64,000 nucleotides of DNA, from assembly GCA_026874595.1 (NCBI GenBank), contig CM049313.1, positions 36,408,159-36,472,158 of the forward strand, read 5' to 3'. Below, piece after piece: positions 35,059 through 47,413 of this stretch (within the stretch, counting starts at the first letter, position 1; each line of letters begins with the position of its first letter). Source of the DNA: Sipunculus nudus. Its lineage: Eukaryota > Annelida > Sipuncula > Golfingiida > Sipunculidae. The notes under the pieces were generated by a model. That model was not told where the DNA came from and ran no database searches. It saw only the letters and a program-made list of their open reading frames with translations. A program made the translations under genes and the position numbers.

Positions 35059-37249
35059 CTGAATAACGTCATGGCCGGTCCAGTTGATACATGCGGGTGT
35101 TGCATGAGTTTAGCTGAAGTAAAGAATCTGCATGTGAGGTCATACAGGTGCAGCACAACAATATGGTCGCAACAGATGTCCAATGTGACCTATGAAAGTT
35201 AAGGTCTTGACCTCTTGTTTGCCCAGATCTTCATATTAGCTATGGTGAAACCATTTCTGGATCTTGGGGAAATTTTGCATTCATACATTGAAACACAAAA
35301 TTTGAAAAAAAAATACATCTATAAATGATTGTATATCCTCATAAACTAAGCTATGTAAACAACTGAGCATGCATTCAAGGTAGCATTGAATATAAACCTA
35401 AAATATTAAAAATATCTAAATAATTTCAGGTCTGAATACAAAATGGCACTGAGAAGCAAAAAATGGTATTACCATAAAGAATCATCAACATGAGTCAGTT
35501 GTAATGAAATGTAAATTATCTGTAAACGGGAACCTGAAAAACAACCAGATTGGTTGCCAAGGTAAAAGAAAGTGATATTGACTTCGTGTATCTGTTCAAA
35601 AGGCCATTTGAAGTTGCAAGTAACAAAAACACTATATTTAGTGTAATCTGTATTTAGATTACACCATATTTATTTTATAATGTATGAAAGTCATTGGCTC
35701 ATGGAGATTTCTGTACCATTCATGTTTGTAGTTCAATTCGTGTTGATTATCAGTTATGAATTGTTCCCTTCAAGCTTTGGAACAGAACAGACATGACAGG
35801 CCAGAGTTCACCGTAAAGTCATTGTTAGCCAGTGATCTTAAGGCAAGAATGTGGTCTGATCAGTAAAATAATTATGATTAATTTCAATTAGACATTTTGT
35901 GGTATTTATGTTTGACTGTGCATAAACTTTTTTCAAAGTAAAGTTCCTGGAGATATTCCATAGAAATGCTGAAACTGTGAAAGGGCACAGGCATGAACAT
36001 GTTTGATATTGATCGGTGCTGCCATCTGTGTTAGATTACTGGTACTGTTGTGGCTTGATTGCGTCTTTAGCACAATAGGTCCGAGAATACTTGTTTGGTC
36101 AGTCTTATTTTATTTTCCAAGTTCAGTCGCATAGTTTGTCATCTGTATCACTTCAAGAAACTTATTTTTTTAATCCTTGATTCAAACGCACATGCGTTTA
36201 GAATTTCCTAGAACATACAAAGAAAGACCTTATGGATAGGTCGATCTGATGTAAATTGTTGCTGTAATTAAGTCAGAATTATCCAAATATTTCTCAGAAA
36301 TCAAATGTTTAGAGTGTTAAAGCATTATTGAGAAATGTATTTGCTAAATTTGGTTTTGAGGACGTGCATTGTTGAAGTACAAGAACCTGTAGTTTTAATA
36401 CTCAGTAATTACATATATTATAGGATTGATACGTCCTATTAGAGTAGAAAAGTGTGACGTCAAGTGTCACGTCAGCAAATTTATGCCTAGCGTGACTTAA
36501 CAATGCAACGTTTGCATTCCTCAGATTTGAAACGTCAAACGTATTATTCCGTTCGTTATAGAATCTCCATTGTTATATCCTGGGTTAGAGGCGTCCCTTG
36601 GACTGTGTCTCGATAACTGTGTGTTTTACCTTTGGTTAAACTGAGCTCCCTCCCCCTTTGTTTGATCCCTGCAGATTTCCGAGCAATAAGTCTTGGGGTA
36701 CGTTTTGTCTGTTTATTGTGTGTCAGCTTTCGGGCGCCTGTACATACCATACGACTGTGATGTACCGATATCGTTGTCATGTTTTCATTTTTGGAAGTTC
36801 TATTAAATTGTCTAACAGCATAAGCTTTTGTGTTATCAGTTCTTTTTGTTACGAGGCCCTTTGTGTGTCCATGTAAGTATGCGTGTGCGCGCGCACTTGA
36901 AGCAGGGTACCGAGGAACCTGTCTGGACGACCACCTATCTAGTAAGACCTACCCTTGAGTAACCGATATGAGGCATTCCCATTGGTTTTAACTGACCTGT
37001 TGCCTGTGAATTAAGACCAGTTTTGGCCAGTCTTAAGAGTGGTCGTTTTACACAGAAATAGAAAAATAATCTGAAGCAGTAATCAGAAAAAAACAAGGAA
37101 GGGGGAGGAGGGGCTGTCAGGGGGACTATCCCCTCTGCCAAAATGCTAAAAGAAATTAGTTCGCTTATGTGAAAAAATCCGCTCAGTTTTATTAAGTAAG
37201 AGCATATATTTACTGCCTAAAGGTTGACATATCTGGCATATAACATAAT
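35059..37249. other. No gene supported
   Basis: AT-rich up to about 36430, then a more balanced stretch (about 36440-36960) with CG-containing words and a pyrimidine tract ending CCCTGCAG near 36674. No frame there has recognisable content. Confidence 0.4.
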
Positions 37250-40200
37250 CGCATGGAAGATTTTAAACCGTGCCTGTTGTATGGAAGAGAGTAAACCGTT
37301 CCTGTATAGTATGATAGATTATAAACCGTGCCAGTAGTATGGAAAATTGTAAACCGTGCCTGTATAGTATTGAAGGTTATAAACCGTGCCTGTAGTATGT
37401 AAAATAATAAACCTTGCCTGAAGTATGGAAAATTATAAACCGTGCCTGTAATATGGAAGCTTATAAACCGTGCCTGTAGTATGGAAAATTGTAAACCTTG
37501 CCTGTAGTATGGAAGATTGTAAACAGTTACTGTTTAGTATGGAAGAGTTTAAACCATGCCTGTTTAGTATGGAAGATTATTAACCATTCCTGTAGTATGG
37601 AAGATTATAAACCGTGGCTGTAATATGGAAAATTATAAACCGTGACTGTAATATGGAAAATTATAAACCGTGCCTGTAGTATGGAAGATTATTAACCGTG
37701 CCTGTAGTATGGAAGATTATTAACCATGCCTGTAGTATTGAAGACTGTAAACCGTTCCTGTAGTATTGAAGACTGTAAACCGTTCCTGTATTATGGAAGA
37801 TTATTAACCGTGCCTGTAATATGGAAGTTATTAACCGTGCCTGTAGTATTGAAGACTGTAAACCGTTCCTGTATTATGGAAGATTATTAACCGTGCCTGC
37901 AGTATGGAAGATTATTAACCGTGCCTGTAGTATTGAAGACTGTAAACCGTTCCTGTAGTATTGAAGACTGTAAACCGTTCCTGTATTATGGAAGATTATT
38001 AACCGTGCCTGTATAATGGAAGATTATTAACCGTGCCTGTAGTATTGAAGACTGTAAACCGTTCCTGTATTATGGAAGATTATTAACCGTGCCTGTAGTA
38101 TGAAAGATTATTAACCGTGCCTGTAGTATTGAAGACTGTAAACCGTTCCTGTATTATGGAAGATTATTAACCGTGCCTGTAGTATGGAAGATTATTAACC
38201 GTGCCTGTAGTATTGAAGACTGTAAACCGTTCCTGTATTATGGAAGATTATTAACCGTGAATGTAGTATGGAAGATTATTAACCGTTCCTGTAGTATTGA
38301 AGACTGTAAAGCATTCCTGTATTATGGAAGATTATTAACCGTGCCTGTAGTATGGAAGATTATTAACCGTGCCTGTGCAATTGAAGACTGTAAAGCGTTC
38401 CTGTATTATGGAAGATTATTAACCGTGCCTGCATTATGGAAGATTATTAACCGTGCCTGTAGTATTGAAGACTGTAAACCGTTCCTGTAGTATTGAAGAC
38501 TGTAAACCGTGCCTGTATTATGGAAGATTATTAACCGTGCCTGTAGTATGGAAGATTATTAACCGTGCCTGTAGTATTGAAGACTGTAAACCATGCCTGT
38601 ATTATGGAAGATTATTAACCGTGCCTGTATTATGGAAGATTATTAACCAGGCCTGTAGTATGGAAGATTATTAACCGTGCCTGTAGTATTGAAGACTGTA
38701 AACCGTTCCTGTATTATGGAAGATTATTAACCGTGCCTGTAGTATGGAAGATTATTAACCGTGCCTGTAGTATTGAAGACTGTAAACCGTTCCTGTATTA
38801 TGGAAGATTATTAACCGTGCCTGTAGTATTGAAGACTGTAAACTGTGCCTGTATTATGGAAGATTATTAACCGTGCCTGTAGTATGGAAGATTATTAACG
38901 TTGCCTGTAGTATTGAAGACTGTAAACTGTTCCTGTATTATGGAAGATTATTAACCGTGCCTGTAGTATGGAAGATTATTAACCGTGCCTGTAGTATTGA
39001 AGACTGTAAACCGTTCCTGTATTATGGAAGATTATTAACCGTGCCTGTAGTATGGAAGATTATTAACCGTGTCTGTAATATTGAAGACTGTAAACCGTTC
39101 CTGTAGTATGGAAGATTATTAACCGTGCCTGTAGTATGGAAGATTATTAACCGTGCCTGTAGTATGGAAGATTATTAACCGTGCCTGTAGTATTGCAGAT
39201 TATTAACCGTGCCTGTAGTATTGAAGACTGTAAACCGTGCCTGTATTATGGAAGATTATTAACCGTGCCTGTAGTATGGAAGATTATTAACCGTGCCTGT
39301 AGTATGGAAGATTATTAACCGTGCCTGTAGTATTGAAGACTGTAAACCGTTCCTGTAGTATTGAAGACTGTAAACCGTGCCTGTATTATGGAAGATTATT
39401 AACCGTGCCTGTAGTATGGAAGATTATTAACCGTGCCTGTAGTATTGAAGACTGTAAACCGTTCCTGTATTATGGAAGATTATTAACCGTGCCTGTAGTA
39501 TGGAAGATTATTAACCGTGCCTGTAGTATTGAAGACTGTAAACCGTGCCTGTAGTATTGAAGACTGTTAACCGTTCCTGTATTATGGAAGATTATTAACC
39601 GTGCCTGTAGTATGGAAGATTATTAACCGTGCCTGTAGTATTGAAGATTATTAACGTTGCCTGTAGTATTGAAGACTGTAAACCGTTCCTGTATTATGGA
39701 AGATTATTAACCGTGCCTGTAGTATGGAAGATTATTAACCGTGCCTGTAGTATTGAAGACTGTAAACCGTTCTTGTATTTTGGAAGATTATTAACCGTGC
39801 CTGTAGTATGGAAGATTATTAACCGTGCCTGTAGTATTGAAGACTGTAAACCGTTCCTGTATTATGGAAGATTATTAACCGTGCCTGTAGTATTGAAGAT
39901 TATTAACAGTGCTTGTAGTATTGAAGACTGTAAACCGTTCCTGTAGTATTGAAGACTGTAAACCGTGCCTGTAGTATGGAAGATTATTAACCGTGCCTGT
40001 AGTATGGAAGATTATTAACCATGCCTGTAGTATTGAAGACTGTAAACCGTTCCTGTATTATGGAAGATTATTAACCGTGCTTGTAGTATGGAAGATTATT
40101 AACCGTGCCTGTAGTATTGAAGACTGTAAACCGTTCCTGTATTATGGAAGATTATTAACCGTGCCTGTAGTATGGAAGATTATTAACCGTGCCTGTAGTA

Positions 40201-41842
40201 TTGAAGACTGTAAACCGTTCATGTATTATGGAAGATTATTAGCCGTGCCTGTAGTATGGAAGATTATTAACCGTTCCTTTAGTATTGAAGACTGTAAACC
40301 GTTCCTGTATTATGGAAGATTATTAACCGTGCCTGTATTATGGAAGATTATTAACCGTGCCTGTAGTATGGAAGATTATTAACCGTGCCTGTAGTATTGA
40401 AGACTGTAAACCGTTCCTGTATTATGGAAGATTATTAACCGTGCCTGTAGTATGGAAGATTATTAACCGTGCCTGTAGTATTGAAGACTGTAAACCGTTC
40501 CTGTATTATGGAAGATTATTAACCGTGCCTGTAGTATGGAAGATTATTAACCGTGCCTGTAGTATGGAAGATTATTAACCGTGCCTGTAGTATTGAAGAT
40601 TATTAACGTTGCCTGTAGTATTGAAGACTGTAAACCGTTCCTGTATTATGGAAGATTATTAACCGTGCCTGTAGTATGGAAGATTATTAACCGTGCCTGT
40701 AGTATTGAAGACTGTAAACCGTTCTTGTATTTTGGAAGATTATTAACCGTGCCTGTAGTATGGAAGATTATTAACCGTGCCTGTAGTATTGAAGACTGTA
40801 AACCGTTCCTGTATTATGGAAAATTATTAACCGTGCCTGTAGTATGGAAGATTATTAACCGTGCCTGTAGTATTGAAGACTGTAAACCGTTCCTGTATTA
40901 TGGAAGATTATTAACCGTGCCTGTAGTATTGAAGATTATTAACCGTGCTTGTAGTATTGAAGACTGTAAACCGTTCCTGTAGTATTGAAGACTGTAAACC
41001 GTTCCTGTATTATGGAAGATTATTAACCGTGCTTGTAGTATGGAAGATTATTAACCGTGCCTGTAGTATTGAAGACTGTAAACCGTTCCTGTATTATGGA
41101 AGATTATTAACCGTGCCTGTAGTATGGAAGATTATTAACCGTGCCTGTAGTATTGAAGACTGTAAACCGTTCCTGTAGTATTGAAGACTGTAAACCGTTC
41201 CTGTATTATGGAAGATTATTAACCGTGCCTGTAGTATGGAAGATTATTAATCGTGCCTGTAGTACTGAAGACTGTAAACCGTTCCTGTATTATGGAAGAT
41301 TATTAACCGTGCCTGTAGTATGGAAGATTATTAACCGTGCCTGTAGTATTGAAAACTGTAAACCGTTCCTGTATTATGGAAGATTATTAACCGTGCCTGT
41401 AGTATGGAAGATTATTAACCGTGCCTGTAGTATGGAAGATTATTAACCGTGCCTGTAGTATGGAAGATTATTAATCGTGCCTGTAGTACTGAAGACTGTA
41501 AACCGTTCCTGTATTATGGAAGATTATTAACCGTGCCTGTAGTATGGAAGATTATTAACCGTGCCTGTAGTATTGAAAACTGTAAACCGTTCCTGTATTA
41601 TGGAAGATTATTAACCGTGCCTGTAGTATGGAAGATTATTAACCGTGCCTGTAGTATTGAAAACTGTAAACCGTTCCTGTATTATGGAAGATTATTAACC
41701 GTGCCTGTAGTATGGAAGATTATTAACCGTGCCTGTAGTATGGAAGACTGTAAACCGTTCCTGTAGTATTGAAGACTGTAAACCGTTCCTGTATTATGGA
41801 AGATTATTAACCGTGCCTGTAGTATGGAAGATTATTAACCGT
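37250..41842. repeat. 4.6-kb minisatellite: 28-bp units in 84-bp higher-order repeat
   Basis: About 164 copies of a 28-bp unit. Three sub-types dominate: CTGTATTATGGAAGATTATT..., CTGTAGTATGGAAGATTATT... (both ending AACCGTGC) and CTGTAGTATTGAAGACTGTA... (ending AACCGTTC). In the right part they follow one another as an 84-bp triplet. The left 500 bp are more diverged and irregular, the right part is homogeneous, and the array ends sharply at CCGTGGTCAAGG. Because 84 is a multiple of three, open frames of up to 133 codons appear with a 28-residue period, but they open at GTG and lack ATG, so they are not taken as genes. Confidence 0.97.
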
Positions 41843-43928
41843 GGTCAAGGTCACAGCCAAGAGGAAAATTTAAAATCATATAAACATGATATAAAGAAAC
41901 ATGATATAATGCTCAGGATTGCGGTGTGTCCGAGATAAGCTTTATAAAAGTGCGGACGTTCATCTGGTAAAACAATAAGCCCCCGATGGGGCGCTTAATT
42001 ATGTCCATTCACTCGGTTCAAAATTTGATGCGTTGTAGGTTATTGTGGACCTGTCAAAATATTTATCGGAGTACCATATATGGACTGCGGATGTTCTGAT
42101 TTAACAGTCCATGGCATGTAGGTATAGAAATTTAAGCTCGTCCGCTGAGCGGCATGACCAGAGGGTCAGGAATCATTATTCTTGTTAATTTATGATGACA
42201 AAATTGGATGTAGCGAAAAATGAATGTTCGACTTTATACTTATATGACAATCTTATATACAGAGCACGTGAGGTTGATGACCAACAGTTCTTAATTATTA
42301 AATAACATATACCTTGAACTGAATGCAGGACCGTCTGTGCAGTTTTATAGGTATATAGGCCTAACCTCTATCAATGCCGGCTTGACCAGACACGATAGTT
42401 GTCCAGAATGCCGCACGGTGTGTACTGGCAGACAACACGACCAAGTCGGGAGTTCAATAACACTTCTGACAGAAGTAAAGCCGGTTGCCGCACAGTCAAG
42501 GCCAGGCAGGGCTACGAACTATACAAAGTGTTATAAGTAACCTATAGTATACTCATGATAGTGGACATTTGAATCATTTTAGGTCAGCTTACTTGTAAAG
42601 TCATCTGAACCAATCAGCGATCGACCTATCGACCTGTTGAATAGCAATATACACAATTATGGATATTTGTGCAATTTAATTATATTAAAACTGACTTCTT
42701 CGTATCCTTTGTTTCAGTGAGAGATCCGCTAATAAGAATTTTAACTTATAAAAACTTCATATATCAGGTTATTAATCAGCTGAGGCCATTTTGGGTGAAC
42801 ACATTGATTTCTGCATGGCGTCCAATCCGGGTGACGTGGGTGGTTCGGTTTATTGGCCTGAAATGTTGCATGTCAATATATCGTGGATAGCTTTATCTGA
42901 CAGGTTTCGTACGTCCTCAAAAAGTAATAATTTTCTTAAATTTAAAATGCCAGTACTTGAAAATTCATGATTTAAAAAAATAGCCATGAAAAAGTCATGA
43001 AAAATCAAGAATATTCATTTTATTACTGTTTAAAAATGTATCAGCTTTATTATATTTATCAAAGGTATAACGAAACGTGACACGTTCATACCACCTTATC
43101 GTGACTACACTTCGACATTTCTCTTTTCAGTCTGAGGTTCTATAACTTAGGTAGACATCCGCCTTGTCTGAGCATTTAAGGTATAAATAACAGATTGTTA
43201 CTTTCCTGATAGTTATACGGTGGTAATATGACTATGACTTTTATCCAACAATTATAAGAGATTCCAATATTCGTGGTTTCCGGGAGCCTGCCAAGTTTTA
43301 ATACCAAATTCCCGCTCTCCAGTGCCCTTTTAATAACAACGCGAATTGGTATTGTTCATACCCAAAGCAATCGTGTATTTCTTTAATTTCATCACTACAC
43401 AAAACAGATTAATACCTGTAACAAATTCTTGTATAAAATGTTAATGAGCACTCAAATGCACCTGTTACATTTTATACCCTGTGCATGCCTTATGGGTTGG
43501 GGGGAAATTGTCTAAGATCGGCCCGTAGTCCTGTCAGTACACCTGAAGGGACACTATGAATACACAAACCGGTCTGCTCTGTTAATCGCAAAACCAAGAA
43601 TTGACAAAGGATAATAATAGTGGTTAATCTTTGATCAATAAACATCGAAAAGGGAGGATTGGCAAAGAAAGTGACCTGAACATTTTTGCAGGAAAAGAGC
43701 CACGGTCATCCTTCAGTGAAATGAGTATATAGATAACACGAAAAGCGCCAAAGTTTTCCCGCCCTTTTTTTTCTCCGGTAACTTCGAAGGTGTTTACATG
43801 TGCAAACATCTTTTGCTTGCTTCTGAATGAAATTTATTTTTAAATCATCTGGAATTTGTGCATGAGTGATAATTAGCTGTAATATTCCAAACTTTTTCCG
43901 AAATATATGTTATTGGAACTTTAACATT
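41843..43928. other. No gene supported
   Basis: Unique-looking sequence with a repeat E-like fragment at about 42845-42905 (GAAATGTTGCATGTCAATAT, GGATAGCTTTATCTGA). CCGCTGAGCGGCATGACC near 42140 resembles the end of element F. No coding content recognised. Confidence 0.4.
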
Positions 43929-45159
43929 ACAAGTGGCCCATGGGCCATGACGCTCAGCGGAATTCAGGGAACCTTGAACTATGGGTAACATGACACCCAA
44001 AGTGCTCAAAATAAAGCAATTTGCTAATAGACCTAAGATAAAGGTTACATTGAGCTTATTCTACATCCAGTTGCTACCATTTGTGGCTTTTCTTATGCCC
44101 ATATGAATAATAGAGTGTTAAAATCATGTTCTTTCACACAGCTTGCAGGATATAGGTCATAGTGACATTATTTAAGGTTTCCGAGAAAATTAACAGGAAC
44201 CTCCATGGACCTTAATCGAATTAGGTCCAGCTGTAACCAATCATCCAAATCTGTCCTATTAGGTGCTAAAATCATGTTCTTTCACAATATAGGTCACTAT
44301 GACCTATTTTCAAGTTTCAAAGGAGATTTGCTCAAGACGCTGGATGTACAGAAAGAAGATTCTAGGTCTAATAGTTACAATTTGTGCCTTTTTAACAGGA
44401 AGTTTGCTTTATTTGAAGGTCTAAAAATAAGAGAGAAAAAAATCGTAAAAAAAAATAAAGGAAAAATACAGGTGGCCTATTAGACTGCAGGAACTAATGA
44501 AACAATCCATGATCAATATGCATGCAGAGAATCATGGCGATCAATGCATTAGTTGTTCAGATACTGGAGCATTTGTATTAATTTTTAACTATTGTTGGGG
44601 GGGATACTAATGAGCCCATAGCTCAGAGGATATGGGTGATATGGGTAAAAGAGACATAATTTAAGGTTCATTTGGAGATTTTTCATGGACCTCCCTGGAT
44701 ATTAACTGAGAAGAGAGATTCCAACGGTTACTATTTCTGCCCTGTTAATGGAATACCGCTTCTTTGAAGGTCTCAAAATAATAGAAAAAAAAATCGTAAA
44801 AATTCGCAAAAATACAGGTAGCGCCACCATTCTGCAGGAACTGATGGAACACTCCATGATCAATATGCATGCAAAAAATCATGGCGATCAATGCATTAGT
44901 CTTTCAGATACTGGAGCTTTTGTATCAATTTTTTAATTATTCTAGGGGGTACTTAAAGGCCAATAGCTCAGAGGATGTGGATAACAAAGACCTAATTTCA
45001 GGTTTCATAGGATATTTTTCATGGACTATACCCTGGATATCAAGCTTCTAGGTCCAACGGTTACGACTTGTGCCCTGTTAACGGACAGACGGGCAGACAG
45101 ACGGACGGACAAAGAGTGAACGCTATAGCTCAGATGACCTCAGTCAGCTAAGCTAAAAA
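43929..45159 (-). mobile_element. Dispersed element F-related, copy D, reverse orientation
   Basis: Read on the minus strand it begins TTTTTAGCTTAGCTGACTGA, has TCATCTGAGCTATAG and a GTCCGTCCGTCTGTC run, and ends GGCCCATGGGCCACTTGT. A unit of about 350 bp is duplicated inside (both with CATGATCAATATGCATGCA, at about 44509 and 44857). Confidence 0.65.
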
Positions 45160-46589
45160 CTGGTCTGTTCCAAGTTTACTCGACAGGGATTTTTTTCCCA
45201 AATTATCACGCATAATATTCATCTGCTTAGATGCATGTTTCGTATCATGATGTTATTACTTTGACATCATAATTTTTAATTTTATTATAATATATCACAT
45301 GTTTTTCGTTGAACTATGAAGCATGTTAGTATAGGCAGGAATCGTGAGCCGAGTCCTGTATTTGAAAGGTGGTGGGGTTACCCGAGAGCTCTCACGTCAG
45401 CAGACATACCATTCTGACTTACTCCATGCCTATAGCTGATTTGGCGGATATACGTTAAACTTAGCTTTCTGGGCCGCAAACAAAACATTTCAAAACATTA
45501 ACCTTTAGATCTTGGACAGCTATTTCGGTTCACGCGACTGACCCTGAAAGACCAAATTAAACATTGGGTTGGATATGACAAGCAGTCGACATTATTCCAT
45601 AAAACGTATTATATACCAACACATTAAAAGGGGTGTATTTAATAATGTAACGCTCATGACACCGTCTTGCGTTGGGGGGGGGGGGGGGGGGGGGGGGTAA
45701 TTCGCCACCTTAAATCAGATAGCAGCTAGAGCGCCACCATGTGCCCGTATATAACATTCCGGGTATATTAATTGTGGCCTACCCGGGGTATATTCTGATC
45801 TATTTTTACTCCTCCAGTCCAGTTTATACCACCTTATACGAATCACAGAAACTAACTTGTATAGCATTTCAGATGCGGAGCTCCATTTGATCGACATTTA
45901 ATATGGATAGCTATAGAGAAATAACAATTTTAGTAACTACCTTTAACTTAACCAATATTTATTTAATAAAGATTACATCAAAAATGTACTTATATTTATT
46001 TTAAGTTTATACGTCAGCTAGAGTTCGTTTTTATCAACATCTCACTTCAAAGCAGTTCTCCTCATATTGACACACAGTTGTGCTACTTGTTACCTAGAAG
46101 CTAAGGTCGTGGCCAGTCAATTAAAAAACGGGTTTATTTAATTACATGAATCTAAGGCGATCATTATAAGTTCAAGTAGTGCCGCTATGGGGGTATGGCT
46201 AAAAGGTAGAAGTCTTCCTTGCATGGCGGAGGCATGCGCTTTACTGAGTGCCCTCCAGTTACTATTTGTATCTTCTTATGCCGCTTTGTTGCAGTGTGTT
46301 GCATTACTATGAATTGAAAAAACAGAAAGAAAATTCATACATGTTACTCCATATAATACTTAAGCTATAAGCTTAAAAGGGGACGGTTGATTAATTAATT
46401 ATTAATGTAAGATAATCGCTACCATCCACCCAAAATATGTTATAGTATGAACAGACAAAAGAATAAACATGGTCGCATGTCTTTTGAACACTTTTTGATA
46501 CTCTTGTATTACTGTAATTTATGAAATTACTTTATATTTCCCATGCCAGCGAATTCCTTTAGAGAAATAGTTTTTTCTCTGAGTAAAAC
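45160..46589. other. No gene seen; 24-bp G tract at 45674-45697
   Basis: Mixed-composition sequence with a long mononucleotide G run and no recognised coding content. Confidence 0.5.
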
Positions 46590-47413
46590 CATATAATTAA
46601 CACATTTTTGCACAGCATCCGTCTGTTTGTCTGCCGACTGCCGAGGGATAAGATCACTCATATCTCGGCAGTGGTTTGACATATCTGCCTAAAATTTTGC
46701 AGGTTTATACATCTTGGATAGCTTACTGGATTTTGTGGCAGGTTGCCCCACCTACATATATTTTTACGCTGCAGAAATCCAGGCTTATATCTCAGGACTG
46801 ATTTGCTGTATCCCTCTTAAATTTTGCATGTGTATAGCTTTCACATAGCTCTTTATCATTCACAAAATTGCACAGCATCCGTCTGTTTGTCTGCCGTGGG
46901 CTAAAATCACTCATATCTCAGTAGTGGTTTGACTTATCTGCCTAAAATTTTGCATGTTTATACATCTTTGATAGCTCTCTCCATTTTGTGGCAGGTGGCG
47001 CCACCTACATTTATGTTAACGCTGCAGACATTGAGGCTTATATCTCAGGACTGGTTTGACATATCCCCCTGAAATTTTGCATGTGTATAGATCTCACATT
47101 GGCGCCACCTGCCACCAATTTTTGCACAGCGTCCTTCTGTTTGTCTGCTGTGGGATAAAATCACTCATATACAAGAAGTGGTTTGGCTTATCTGCCTAAA
47201 ATTTTGCATATGTATACAACTTGGACAGCTTTCGGAATTTTATGGTAGGTGGCGCAATCTACACACATATTTTGGCTGCAGACATCCATGCTTATATGCA
47301 ACACACCTCACTCTATTTCCCCTTGCCACTCAATCAATGTCTCACTTCACCCGTCCCACTCTGACTATCGCGGATACACGTATAGTCGCCTGTCGACTAC
47401 CCGTATTCTAGTT
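46590..47413 (+). repeat. Dispersed repeat E, copy 2
   Basis: At least three internal units with GCACAGC(A/G)TCC then GTCTGTTTGTCTGCC, ATTTTGCATGT and the GGCGCCACCT palindrome (14-bp perfect palindrome at 46993-47006). The right end, CCACTCTGACTATCGCGGAT then CGACTACCCGTATTCTAGTT, matches copy 1. Confidence 0.75.

Noticed and set aside
36440-36960. Possible LTR (ATTAAA, GTTACGAGG, CCCTGCAG words)
   Set aside because: No second copy, no TG...CA boundaries and no primer-binding site or polymerase domain nearby.
37250-41842. CRISPR-like regular repeats
   Set aside because: The units are contiguous with no unique spacers and the genome is animal.
38173-41938. A series of open frames of 69-133 codons sharing a 28-residue repeat
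   Set aside because: They follow from the 84-bp period of the satellite, open at GTG with no in-frame ATG, and close wherever the unit order slips.
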